A stretch of 64,000 bases of DNA from Diaporthe sp. PMI_573 (lineage: Eukaryota; Ascomycota; Sordariomycetes; Diaporthales; Diaporthaceae): the NCBI GenBank assembly GCA_021399435.1, contig JAJTUP010000006.1:1550001-1614000 (forward strand). Direction: 5' to 3'. Positions within the stretch are counted from its first letter, which is position 1. Each line of letters begins with the position of its first letter. The notes under the pieces were generated by a model, which ran no database searches, was not told the DNA's origin, and was given only the letters and a program-made list of their open reading frames with translations. The position numbers were made by a program, and so were the translations under genes. This document shows positions 12,056 through 23,022 of the stretch, one piece after another.

Positions 12056-13968
12056 CTATTCCTCATCGAGCCATTGGTACGTCTGCCTGAACTTTGTGCC
12101 AGGTGGGTGTTCGAACATCTTGAACTTGCAGTACGGATGGGTGCACTGCCCATCCCTAGTGCTGGGGCACTGTGAAAGCAAGTCAGCTCATGCCGCAACT
12201 ACACTGACCTAGCCGCCTACCACCGGCAATGAAGTTGGGCCAGGGCTGGGCTTACATGATGACCGTAAATACAATCGTCGACCTCACAGTCCTGGCCATT
12301 GGTGCAAGGATTCAAGCGAGCCAGGAAGGCTATGGCGGTCCTCTCCGCCTCATTTGGTCGATATTTGTGTTCGAAACAGCACGAGTCGCCCTTAGCACAA
12401 GGGCCTCGCAGGTAATGATTATTGCAAAGTTTGTTGTTATCCTTTCGTTTCTTGATGTTGTCCAAAGCGGCCTGGTTGACCTCCAACGGCGGATCCAGTC
12501 CCCTCTGGCCCGGATTCCAAACAGGGGCCTTCTCGCGCCGCACGACCGGCGCCTTGACCGGCGCCTTGATCGGCTTCGGCTGAAAAGGCAGAGTCACTTG
12601 CGGGGGCGGACTCGCGCTCTTGATAGCAGTAGCATAAGAAGACGCAACGCTCGCAGCAACACTGACCGGGGTGGCCGAAGGCGGCGGCAGGGGAGACATG
12701 CCCGCCACAACAGCAACCGGGGAGGACATGACTGAGGGGGGTGTTGGATCGTAGAGATTCTTGTCGACAAGCTTTTCGGCGCGTAGCAAGTCGGCATTGA
12801 GGTTCAAGGTGTTGAGGTTCGTCGAGGCAAGGTCCCGAGTTGAGGGGGTGCCCTCGAGGATTGTGATGCGCCTCCGGCTTGCTTCGTCTCGAAGTATTTC
12901 ATCCAAAAATGAGGCATAACCAGCGTCATGTGAGACCCCAAGCACAAGTTGCTTACAGTTGTGATTGCGCAGGTTCCACCGGATCGCCTCTGCGGGGGAC
13001 TGTCAGCACTCGGCTTGCGAGGTGATTCACCCAACCCGGTCTTCGACTTGCCTTTTATTTTGGTATCGGCCCTCTCTTTTCCGAAGCCAATATCAATAAA
13101 ATCAAAGGATGCCATTCCCTGGCTGAAACCTATGGTGAAATCCTTCAACCTGGATTCGTGGTCTAAAGAGCCATCGTTTCTCATCGCCTTTGCGAGGCCC
13201 GAGAGGTTGGCAACGACCCTGGCTATGACTTCGATCTCGCCGGCAAGGCTGTGGCATTCCTTCAAAATGGCAGTGCGGAGGGCGTAGGCGGCCTGTTTCC
13301 CGCCCTCAATGCCCTTGTTGATGTACTCTTGTTTGAACTGGCCAAAAAGGTCAGTCGACCGAACAGTGGCTGGCTGCGACACGGAGAGCAACTTGCATGG
13401 CAACCGTCGCCGTCAATAAGGATGAGAACGTAAGGGTTGTAATTCTGTCCTTGTTCAGCACACCCCCCACCGGTCGGACGCAGGCATCTATCTACCTTTA
13501 AATGATCAACGTCCATGGTCATGAAACCTATTTGGTGCTCCAGCTCTTTTACACGTTGCTGCAACTCGCGCCTAGACTTAGTAGCATCCGTGAGGTCGAG
13601 GTTCGCGTCGCCGATCTGCGAGCGGAGAAGCGCGTTCTCCTGCCGCAGGCCGGACTCGACATGTTCGCAATAGACGAGGAGGTCCTGGGCGATGGGCCAC
13701 AGTCAGCAGAACGCGAGACAGGGGCGAGACTTGAGGCTGAAGGCGGACAAGAGGCCTCAACACAACACTGTCCAGGAACGGCCCAGGGTGACTTGTCCCT
13801 TGGCCTATGGGGGTGGAGAGAGGGCACGAGACATCCCAGCACGACTGGCGCAGCGGGAATACAGCTTACCTTAATCAGCTCGTCATTCGTATCGCGCTGG
13901 ACCTGAAGCTGCCGAAATCTCTGGACAAAGTCCATGAGGTTGCCGCCATCCATTGTCTTGCGGTCCAT
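12056..13968 (-). CDS. CCCH zinc-finger protein with NYN-like DGDG domain
   Basis: A fungal protein with a conserved N-terminal domain (LILIDGDG core, resembling the DUF7923/NYN-type nuclease-like family) and C-terminal CCCH zinc fingers; presumably RNA-binding, function unknown. Exons: 13968-13870, 13684-13496, 13444-13397, 13337-13052, 12989-12256, 12169-12056, giving 489 aa. An N-terminal coiled coil (about 10-95) precedes LILIDGDG at 103-110. Near the C-terminus are C-x8-C-x5-C-x3-H (CNNHYLRGPC...), C-x5-C-x4-C-x3-H (CTNGQDCEVDDCIYGH) and CPSTRDGQCTHPYCKFKMFEH, the last on the final exon after an 86-bp intron. Introns 3 and 4 use GC donors (gcaagt). For intron 4 an in-frame GT donor at 13030 would give a 41-bp intron and seven extra residues; the GC choice restores ADTKIKEAIRW, the usual family sequence. 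Confidence 0.9.
12990..13051 (-). other. GC-AG intron (CCCH gene, intron 4)
   Basis: A 62-bp intron with donor AAAG|gcaagt and acceptor cccgcag|AG. It yields ADTKIK-EAIRWNL. A GT donor 21 bp downstream would also stay in frame but leaves a 41-bp intron, below the usual fungal minimum. Both products could exist. Confidence 0.7.
13338..13396 (-). other. GC-AG intron (CCCH gene, intron 3)
   Basis: A 59-bp intron with donor CAT|gcaagt and acceptor ggccag|TTC. Its length is not a multiple of three, and neither nearby GT donor keeps the frame into FKQEYINKG. The GC splice joins LIDGDGCH to FKQEYINKGIEGG in frame. Confidence 0.85.
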
Positions 13969-15679
13969 GAGATTGCGGTGCAATCACTAGCCAGCTTGTC
14001 GTGACAGGGGAAGGGGGACAGGCCCAAGTCGAAAAGAGACAAGTAAGAAAAATGAAGGGTCAGGCAGGTAGCGGGCGAATGCCACACGAGGAGTGAAACG
14101 GTCGGTCGGAGGCAGGTTGGGCGGGCGCATCAGTGTGGGTGGGACAATGTGCCGCTGCCGAGAGCACTCTCCTCACGGCGTGCCTGGGAGAGAAGGCAGG
14201 ACAGGACTGTGTATCGCGGCGTTCCAAGTGGAAAAACTCCACGGCTGGGCTCTTCACTGGGGGCCAGAGGTTTGGCGTGTTTCCTTTCTCAGGGGTGGGA
14301 AGAGAGGAGAAGGCTGGCTGCAACGCAACAACAGCTGCACATGCAATGCAGCCGGGTGCCGTCGCAGTACTTATGGATATCTGACCTTGTAGACCTTGTA
14401 GACCTTGTAGACCTTGTAGACCTTGTAGACCTACGTAGCACAAGGCAGGTGGCCCAGCAGTCTAGTCTGTCTACCCAGGCCCAATGTGCGCAGTAAGTGC
14501 AGCGCGCATGGAAGGGGAAAGATGAGAATTAGAAGCGAGAAGAAACGCCGTCCACGGTTCATGAATTTTGTGGGGAGCTTCAGGGAACCAGGGTCCAATT
14601 GCGACGTTGACGGGACAGGACATGCTCTCTCCAGCCGGAGGTGGTTTTTGCACGCCTGCTGCCAGGTCGATCACCTGTGGGTCCACCGGCCGGGAGCAAG
14701 CCACCCCAACTGGGGCAAGAAGGGAAGGGGCCGTGTGAGTTGAGGTGAGGCGGGAGACTGCACTGCGCACCTCGCGCTGCAGGCTGACTACATGACTGCG
14801 GTACACAGTAGACGACATGCATAAGCACGGGAAAGGATTGATTACCTACCAGCCTTTCTCCTCCGGCTGGAGGCTTCTCTGGCAAAGCTGAGCAGGGCAC
14901 AGCCTTCGGGATCAGACTCGCTGTTGCATCGAGAGGAACACCGTTTGTCCCTTCCCGCACCATATAATGCTCTCCCAGCCTGCAACGCCTCCTCTGTGGT
15001 GCCTCATTGATAATGCCTGCCCACCTGTGCCACCGGCTCCCTTCGTTGGACGACGAGCAAGCCCGTCCTCAGCCCTCAGTCTCGGTACTCAGTCGTCAAT
15101 CGTGATTCCTCACTTTTCTCAATCAGTCCTCCGCCATCCCCCCGTCCAGTAAACCCCTCCTCCGTACTCCGCCCTTTGCGCCACAACTATCACTCATACA
15201 TCAGAACATTTCCCTAGCGGAAGGTCGTGCGACCCAAGGTGTGCCCCTATGGCTTGAGGGGCAGCCAATAGGACACGTCTCGCTCCTTCAAGGGGTGAGG
15301 GGCTTCAAGCTTTCACGGCCGAGTCCTCTTTCGCGGGCGGCTAACAAGTGTCGACCACTGCTGCTAGGTACCCATGCGTGGCAGTCTGACATTGGACTTG
15401 GCATACAGGCTCTCCCCCTTGTCCCGCCCTCTCACTGCCGACCCTCCCTACTGTACAGTGCTGTGTTTCTCCAGCATGTGGGCTATGGTAGACCATGTCC
15501 GCATTTATTGGACTGCGCGAAGCGAATCCGTTCGTGCTACCTGACCTTCGGCTGTGCGTGCCCTCCTTCTGGTCTGGTCTTCCCCCTGGTCCCCTTGCCC
15601 CCTGCCTCTCTTCGGGCCCACGCCCGTTTTTGCACCGCCCTGTGCCTGTGATACAGACCTGGGTAGTATTTCTCACAAC
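13969..15679. other. Intergenic, CCCH gene promoter
   Basis: This 1.7-kb stretch has no supportable gene. It holds the promoter and 5' leader of the CCCH gene and the 3' flank of the Zn2Cys6 gene, plus the 9-bp minisatellite at 14383-14427. The many short frames overlap each other and match no family. Confidence 0.6.
14383..14427. repeat. 9-bp minisatellite, five perfect copies
   Basis: The unit gaccttgta is repeated five times without error and is followed by a degenerate sixth unit (gacctacgta). It lies about 415 bp upstream of the CCCH protein start. Perfect identity suggests recent expansion. Confidence 0.95.
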
Positions 15680-18406
15680 TCAGAGAGAAGATGGGTATTG
15701 ATTAAAGAGGTTCCAGACACTGTCGTTCCCAAAGTCACCCCCGAAAGTCCAAGGCTGCGATTCCTCTCCTACGTCAGCAACATCGTTCAGCAAAGGTGTC
15801 CCTCCGGCCCAATTTGGCAACGACGAGGTGGTTTCACCAACGCTGCTGCTGATACCCATCAGGTCATTGTATGCAACGTCTGCCATCGCATACACGGGCT
15901 GTATTGAGCTCCAGTGGAATCCCTCGGGCAGCGTCCAGTCGCTCGCTGCCATGCCCGAGAGCCCAGGATCGATGGGCCCGGCACCTGCAAGGCCGGACAC
16001 AGAACCGAACGGGTCGCCCGAGCCGCCAGAAGTCGTAGAGGCGGCCGGCGTGAGGAGACTGGTCTTGCTGCTGTCGCTGCCGCCCGCCATTGTAGAGAAC
16101 GGGGACACTCTTTCGCTGTTCATGGCCGACGGGGCCGGTTCTTGGGCGGGATGCTCGAGACTGACTCCTTCCGCCTTCTGTGTGCCCTTGAGAGCGCTCT
16201 TGAGCCGCATGTATACGGCTTTTAGAACGTTTCGCGCCGCCGCGGCCAGCTTGTTCCTCTCCGACATGGTTTCAAACCGCTCCATGGCCCACTGGAAATG
16301 CTGGAGCGCGGTGGACACGTACTCGGTGTTCTCCTTCGGGAATAGTATGAATATGCTCGCCATGAGCACAATGGCGTCGAAGGTCCCAAAGAACAAAGTA
16401 AACCTATTAAGGAGATTGAGGGTGAGAAGAGATTGACAACAGAAACCTCCATTGCGGCTTGGCTAGACAATTACTTACGCTTTGTAATGTTTCGGGCCTA
16501 TGGTCGCAAAATGGTCCCTCTGGGCCTCCAGCATATTCAAGCTTGCCTTGAGCGCTTCCTTCCGACTGTATGGTCTCGTGAAAACGTATGGTCTGTGGAG
16601 AGCCATCTTGTTGAATGTTAAGAGGAGGGGCACAGTGCCTCGAACTAAAGGCACCCAGAAACACTCCGGCAGATCGTCATATCTCGTATCTGGATTCTCG
16701 GTACGGAAGAACGATGGCGTCTCTGCTCGTGGTGCGTGTTAACAGCCTGCTATGGAGCCTAGAGTGATGGATTCTAAAATATTCCAAGTCACGATAAGAC
16801 GGGGACGTGTGTGAGGAGGAAACCTGCACTTACGTGCTTCGAGCTCGTCAAGACTCTGGTGAACCTTGTCCACCTTGTCAAAGTCCTTTGGGCACGGCCC
16901 ATCCTTTTCCAGCTCGATTATGTCTCTCAGAGCCATAGTGGTGCGGTATACCCACAGTGTCCTCGTCAAAGGAGATGGGGGGTCGTGTTCTGACCGCAAA
17001 GTTATGGGTACTTTGCTTGGATCCTCTGGTGTAGGCGCGTCGAGAGGCAGTGTATAATTGGTACTCGTGTCGATGCTCGTCGGCCGACCGAGGACGATAG
17101 CTGTGTGTACATCCCAGCTCATGAGAATAATCCAGGTTTTCCGCCTTCGTTGTATTTCCCATTGATTTCTTAGAACATCCTCCAGCTTGTCGCTCTTTGG
17201 CTTGGGATCCAGACTGGTACGGTGAAGTCCGCATTCCTGCCCATCTCTTATCGCGGATCCTATTGCATGCCTGTAGACTCGTCAGTGAGTTGTTAAGGAA
17301 GAGCATAACTATCGCGGGCATCAAATGTCGGATGATCCAAGCAAATGAGAACCGACCGGCATCTGAGCACAAAATCTCACGGGCAGAATGGCGGCGGGGG
17401 CGTACTGACCATGCCTCTGTGACGAGTCCAGAATACTTCAAAAAGGCAGCTCTTACAAATCCAGCTATGACTGCCGTGTGAGAAACCTGTCTCTTGCCCA
17501 GCACTGATATGATTGCAACCCCAGATTCGGAATAATCGAGGGCAAGGTCCTCAAAGGTCATGCTTCCTGCGTATTTCAACGAGTCGAAGAGAGGATCTGG
17601 GCCCGCAGGAAAATTCAGAAGGGCCGTAGCAATCATCTGGAAAACAAGAGCTGGGAAGGCCCTGAGATCGGGCGGGAGCGCTTGCGGGCCTTCTGTATTC
17701 AACACACTGAAGGGCAGGCTGAACCACTCGGCCATCTGTTTGTGGAACACCCACTGATCAACTGCCTGGAATGGCTCAGTATGTCTTTGTGTCACCAGTG
17801 TGGCGCACATAAACTCACATTGTACTGCCAGTTGAAATCCTTGAAGTATATATCCACCAGCTTTTCGGTATATGACCTCGCCGGCAACTGACGGATAAGG
17901 CTCTTGTACCTCTCCCTCATTCCGAAGTGCTCGCCGCTGCTCCCACGGCCCATGGCCATGCTCGACAGGGAGGATTCATCAGCGTTGTTCCCGTCAATCT
18001 TACTCAGGAAACCCAGCGTCGATAACGAGCCCGTGGACGAATATCCAAAGTTGGTCAGCTTGTCTGACATCCCAGCCCCGGTCCCGCCTTCGCCTTTGAA
18101 ACGAGGGTCCGCCAAGTGGCCGCCATCGCGAGCAAGGCGGTCGTCGCCCTGCGTGTTCTGCACACCCTTGGAAGTGGGGGCTCCGGCCTCATAGCGGCAT
18201 GAGTCCTGCTTATTCCGGGACACACAATTCGCACATGGCAAGCTCCTGTCGCATTTCTGTTTTCTGCGGTGGCACTCCGTGCAGGAAATTATAAGGCGCC
18301 TTCTCTTCCTGGGCGGAGGCCTTGCGGGGCCAGGATCACCCTCGTGTTGCTCAGGACCTCCGGACGAAGGGGTTGATGCCGGAGACAATTCGTCATCCGC
18401 TGCCAT
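15680..18406 (-). CDS. Zn2Cys6 fungal-specific transcription factor
   Basis: Nuclear regulator of the Gal4-type binuclear cluster family; target genes unknown. Exons: 18406-17819, 17765-17410, 17270-16834, 16722-16479, 16403-15680, giving 782 aa. The zinc cluster C-x2-C-x6-C-x5-C-x2-C-x8-C is at residues 42-70 (SCTECHRRKQKC...), preceded by a basic RKRRR run. The middle-homology/Fungal_trans domain spans about 195-560: FKDFNWQYN, WHAIGSAIRDGQECGLHR and the downstream RRRKTWIILMSWDVHTAIVLGRP. A Ser/Gly-rich tail follows. The exon 4 acceptor at 16723 is the least certain junction, as another AG lies 3 bp upstream. All phases sum to one frame. It lies tail to head with V-ATPase subunit a, which shows no functional link. 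Confidence 0.93.
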
Positions 18407-18790
18407 CCTGTCACAGGTTGATCACTGAGGAATGTTTATGGGTTGCAATCAATGCGAATTGAACGGCCTGGTCTGGGAGCGCGTTGCAGGTCGAGGGAAT
18501 AGCAAGGAGAACAGTATGAGAGGTTCTGGGTTTAGTCAGCTTAGCTCGGGACTTAACTCCAGTAACTCCGGCGCGTTTTGGCGCGGAGGAACGGAGGGGA
18601 TCCTCAGCCTCGATTCACATCCGATCGAACTCCACTAACAGTATCGCCTGTGGCTGTCTGTGCAGGTACCTAGTCGACTAGTGCTCAAGCACTTTTTACG
18701 TACGCAAGACCTTTTTTCGTTCTTGGGATGGTTAGATGCTGCGCTAAAGGTACAGTCTATGATACATTGGAACGAACGCAATCAAAGAAC
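18407..18790. other. Intergenic, promoter of Zn2Cys6 gene
   Basis: This 384-bp gap holds the upstream region of the transcription factor and the 3' end of the V-ATPase gene. I see nothing else in it. Confidence 0.6.
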
Positions 18791-21504
18791 TCAACCCAGA
18801 TATTCCTTCAGCTCCTCAGACTCCTCCAGCATGTTCTTGAAAGAGAAGGGCGTAAAGAGCCAGCCGTTGAATTCCGCAAATTTGGAGAAGGACTCAACCC
18901 AGGCCAACCTGAGCGAGTGAAGCATAGCAGATACTCCCTCCATGATAATGAGAATGATCACGCTGAGGATAAGGAACGCAGCAAAGAAGATGACGATGGC
19001 AATCACGCCAACGACACCAGACATGCTCAGAGCCGGCCCAATAGTCATGGACCAGAGCACGGCACTGAGCTGCTGGTGAGCCAGCGACAATGCCCAAAGA
19101 CGCAGGTATGAAGCCGTGTGGGAAACACAGTTCAGGCAGAATTCTATGCGCGGTCAGCAATAACGAAAATGTGCAGCGGGTGTGACGAGGCATCTCACCA
19201 ATGGTGTGAATGATCTGGTGGATCATGACCTCACTGAACTCAAACTCTTCGTGCTCTTCCTCGTCGATGTTCTGCGTGATCATGGCGACACCTTCATCAT
19301 CGCTGTTGATGCTCGGTCTTCCGTTGATCGCATGGCCGTTGTCGTCCTCGTCGTCGCCGTCTAAAGCACTAACGCGTTGAGTCTCTCCGAGACCGCGGTA
19401 ACCGTGGGCCCTAGCCTTGTTGTGCTCCCAGCGAAGGTAGAAGGGCTTGAAGAAGAGAAGGATGGGAACCTGTACCACCGCCAGGAGCAGCAGCAAGACC
19501 TGCACTGTGCTCTGCCCAGGGTACAGCTGCTCGTCGAGAGTACCAGGCTGCAGGAACATGTAGATCAACATGTTCAGCAGTCCGGGTGGCTGCTGCCCGA
19601 TGGCGACCCAGTCCACGGTCCACTTGTAAATGATGCAGATGACCAGGTATCCAAAAATGGACTGGAAGAAGATCATACCGGGAATGAAGTTGCCCAGGAT
19701 GTCAACGGGCTTCTTGAAGTGCTTCGCGTTGATGTAGGAGAAGCAGAGCGAGTATGTCATGTGAGCCCAACCGAGGATGATACTCATCTTCATCTTGTAG
19801 CTGTTCGAGAAGAGCAGATCGTTGTCAGTTCCGTGCCACATCCAATCGAGGCCGAAAGGATAGCGGTAGTCGCCCTTGAGCTTGGCGCTGATTTGCTGGC
19901 CTTCGACGTAGTTGTCCGGAGCATCCCACTCCCACTGGCTGGGGAACAGGGTCATAGACTTTGAGAAGACGTCGTTGTAAATCAAACCCGTGAACACGGA
20001 GAAGACAGCCATGACGAGAGCGATGTATCGGCCGTAGTAGACCATTGCGAACAGTTCAAAAGTGACCTTCTTGAGTGGCTTTTCCCAGTAGATCATGGCC
20101 AGGGCGGCACACAACATGATGCAGGCGTGGCCGAAATCACCGAACATGACGGCAAAGAGGAAAGGGAACGTGACGATGACAGGTATGGCCGGGTTGACTT
20201 CCTGGTAAGTGGCTGTACCGTATGCATTGACGATGGTCTGGAATGCCTCGGTGAACTTGTTGGTCTTCAAGTAGGTCGGCGGAGTCTTGTTGGTATGGAT
20301 GACATTGATGATGGACGGGACGGATAGGCCAGCTCGGTTGTTCACGTCCTGAAGCGTCGACCTGATGAGCGGCAGATCATTGGTAGGAGACCAACCTTCG
20401 GCAATCAGGGTGCGCCGTGCTCTGTCGTAGGAGAACAGGTTGAGCGTGTTATAGACGGACTTTTCCTTGTTGACCAGGACCATCCAAGCCGACAAAGACC
20501 GCGAGATTTGGGTAAGCTCTGCGTTGAGAGTCTGCTGGGTGTTCTGCAAGACGTTCTGAACGTCGTTGAGCCGAGCGTTAACCTCATGGATTTGGTCCCT
20601 CCGGAGGTCGCTGTTCTCATCGACGTTGTACACCTCGGCACCCATGGACTCGGAGATCTTCCTTATCTTGGCTAGGATCTCCTTTCCGTGAGCAAAGATG
20701 ACGAAGACGTTCTTGTTGACCGGCTCGTTGTTACTGGGATCGATCAAAGGCTCAGGAATCTCTGACTGGTTCATGTACAGGTTGCCACGCAGGGTACGCC
20801 ACAGGATACGCTCAAAAGCCGCAACCCGATCCCGGGGGATCACACCAGCAACGAAGCCGATGTTCAAGCCCGAAAAGGACCGCTCGACGTCAAGAGCCGA
20901 GTTGTTCTGCTCGACATCTTGCAGGAGAGGTGCGTCGTCCTCGTCGGTCGAGGCTCTAATTTCTTCGACGTTGCCGTGGGCCCGATCGAAGAAGCCGCCG
21001 GCCTCACGCAGGACCCAGCGCCATTCCGTCAGTTCAACCTCCCGCTTCTTGAGGGTCTCGTAGCTGTCGTTGAGCTGGAAGACGCGGTTCTCCAGGCCCT
21101 GGCTTCGCTCTGCGAGCTCATCGATCTCAGTGGTGGTTGGGGCGGCAAGGGTTTCCATGTCGAGGTCCAGCTTCCTCAGGGGGATTCCGGTCTTTTCCAT
21201 CTGTGCGTAGAAGTATCGGAGTTGACGTTCAACGTTATCAAGTCGTCGGATCTCTTGAGTGAAAGCTCGCTGGAAGGCGCTGAGCTCCCCGTTCAACTGC
21301 ATATCGAGGCAGGTTAGTCGCGGGTGCCACGGCTAGGCTTTGGTGGCCGAGTTGCGAAGGCAGGATTGAACTCACGTCTCGGAACTGGACGAGACCCAGC
21401 TCGCCAAGGGCGTTGACGACCTCTCTTCCGATTTCATTGGAGATATACAGCTGCACCATGCTCATATCCGCAGAGCGGAAGGGGGTGTCGCGTGTCGGAG
21501 CCAT
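18791..21504 (-). CDS. vph1: V-type proton ATPase subunit a (Vph1-like)
   Basis: The 100-kDa membrane subunit of the V-ATPase Vo sector, which provides the proton half-channels for acidifying the vacuole and endomembranes. Exons 21504-21376, 21296-19199 and 19143-18791 encode 859 aa. The cytosolic N-terminal half begins [20 protein letters not shown] and has long helical stretches. The membrane half carries [36 protein letters not shown] and the last-exon [20 protein letters not shown], whose Arg aligns with the proton-translocating Arg735 of yeast Vph1. A 55-bp intron lies just before [18 protein letters not shown] chose ATG 21504 because it starts the conserved N-terminus; upstream in-frame codons look like leader sequence. 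Confidence 0.96.
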
Positions 21505-23022
21505 GGTGATGGTGTTGGTGTAGCTCACGACGAGCTCTCTCTTGGTTGTCGTCAGCGACTTGGGTGTACGGATGGAGCTTCCAACATCGTCAGCCACTTG
21601 CTAAAATTGGCCCTCGGAATGGCGCTAAATGAATGACTAAGCATAACAGCTGGCCCCAATGTAGACTACCATGGACTCCACCCGGCCTTTGTGGGTTCAG
21701 ACGTTAACAAAGAGACATACCCGACATGTTGAACATCCCTTGTTGAAACAGAAGAGATTCTTCCCCTTCGACCTGTGCATGTTGTGGCATTATATTCTGT
21801 CCTCTTTTCGTGACGCCTGGATCCTGGATCTTGTGAGCCAGTTGAACACGGGCCACGAGGACAGCCGTTGGCTCCAATACGGAATGCAGCTGACCCGACA
21901 ACTGGACTATTCTCCATACATGCTGCGCGGCAGGGCAAAGGGTATCAGAATCGATAGTTTCTCGTCCTCGATCTATGATCCTGGAGCTGCCGCATCTTTG
22001 CACTGACCTAGACATACTGGGGCTCCAAATAGACCCGTGTGCGTGCCAAGGTATTCACCATACGTACGTGAGTGAGGACTGCAAGCCTTCATCGTAGCTC
22101 TCAACGAAAGCGATGCTTGCACCACCTCGTTAAACACATGTGGCCGGTGACAAATGAGATACGCCAGGCCAGCGACATAAACCAGTCTGATTGCTGAAGC
22201 ACCCATTCGACCAGTTGCCCCTTGACCCATTTTCCCCATCACTGGCGTGTGCCAGAGCATCCATTGTCGGAGACCTTAGCCACGCACGACTGTTTCCTGT
22301 AAACTTATACATCCATATTACAAGGTAAAGCTGCAAACCATCGCTCTACATTTTACACTGCCTCATCCCATTGCCATGACAAGTAATTCGTCCCTCCAGG
22401 CGCCTGAGCAGCTACAATCACCGCCGACCATCCTGGAGCCCCCCGATTTCGGTCTACTAGACCGGCACGGACACGCCAGCCGGCAAACACATGCTCTGAA
22501 GGGCGTGCAGAGCCGGGTACCGTGCCGCGGACCGCCGGCGCCCAAGTCAGTCCTGCCCTTGGCCTGCACTAGTTCCTCAATTCAGAGCTGCCGACTGGCT
22601 CCAGCGCCTTGGGACAAAGCAGGTTGGGATCTGATGGGAATAAGAATGCTCGACTACGTTTAAGCTATCCTTCACTCGGCCCGTTGGAAGTAGCGTTGAC
22701 CCAGGCACACAGTCAACCTCGCGGCGATTGGTAATGTCATCGATATGCAATGGTATAAGTCGACACAGCCCACTTCCTGGTGGGCTTCTGTCTGTTCCTT
22801 CGCATTGTGTAGTCTTTTGTTCGGCCTCGAAATTTATTGCTAGAATGATGCCGGCCTGCGAAGACTCGTACATCGTCCTAAACCCGTCAAACCCGGCCAT
22901 TAGCCAGAAATTTAACCTGCCTTGTTGGATTATTCTATCACGCAACTTGAGACGCTCGTCTCAAGGTGGGCACCTACACCGGAATACCAGCACCGAACTG
23001 TTCTCTTTGCTCCCATCAAAAC
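21505..23022. other. Divergent intergenic region
   Basis: This 1.5-kb gap lies between the starts of V-ATPase subunit a (minus) and the EamA transporter (plus). I find no supportable gene; frames of 60-130 codons on both strands lack recognisable motifs. Both promoters must lie here. Confidence 0.6.

Noticed and set aside
13030..13990. Simple GT intron of 41 bp as the only splice at intron 4 of the CCCH gene
   Set aside because: It is possible but shorter than usual and breaks the family sequence ADTKIKE; the GC donor is favoured.
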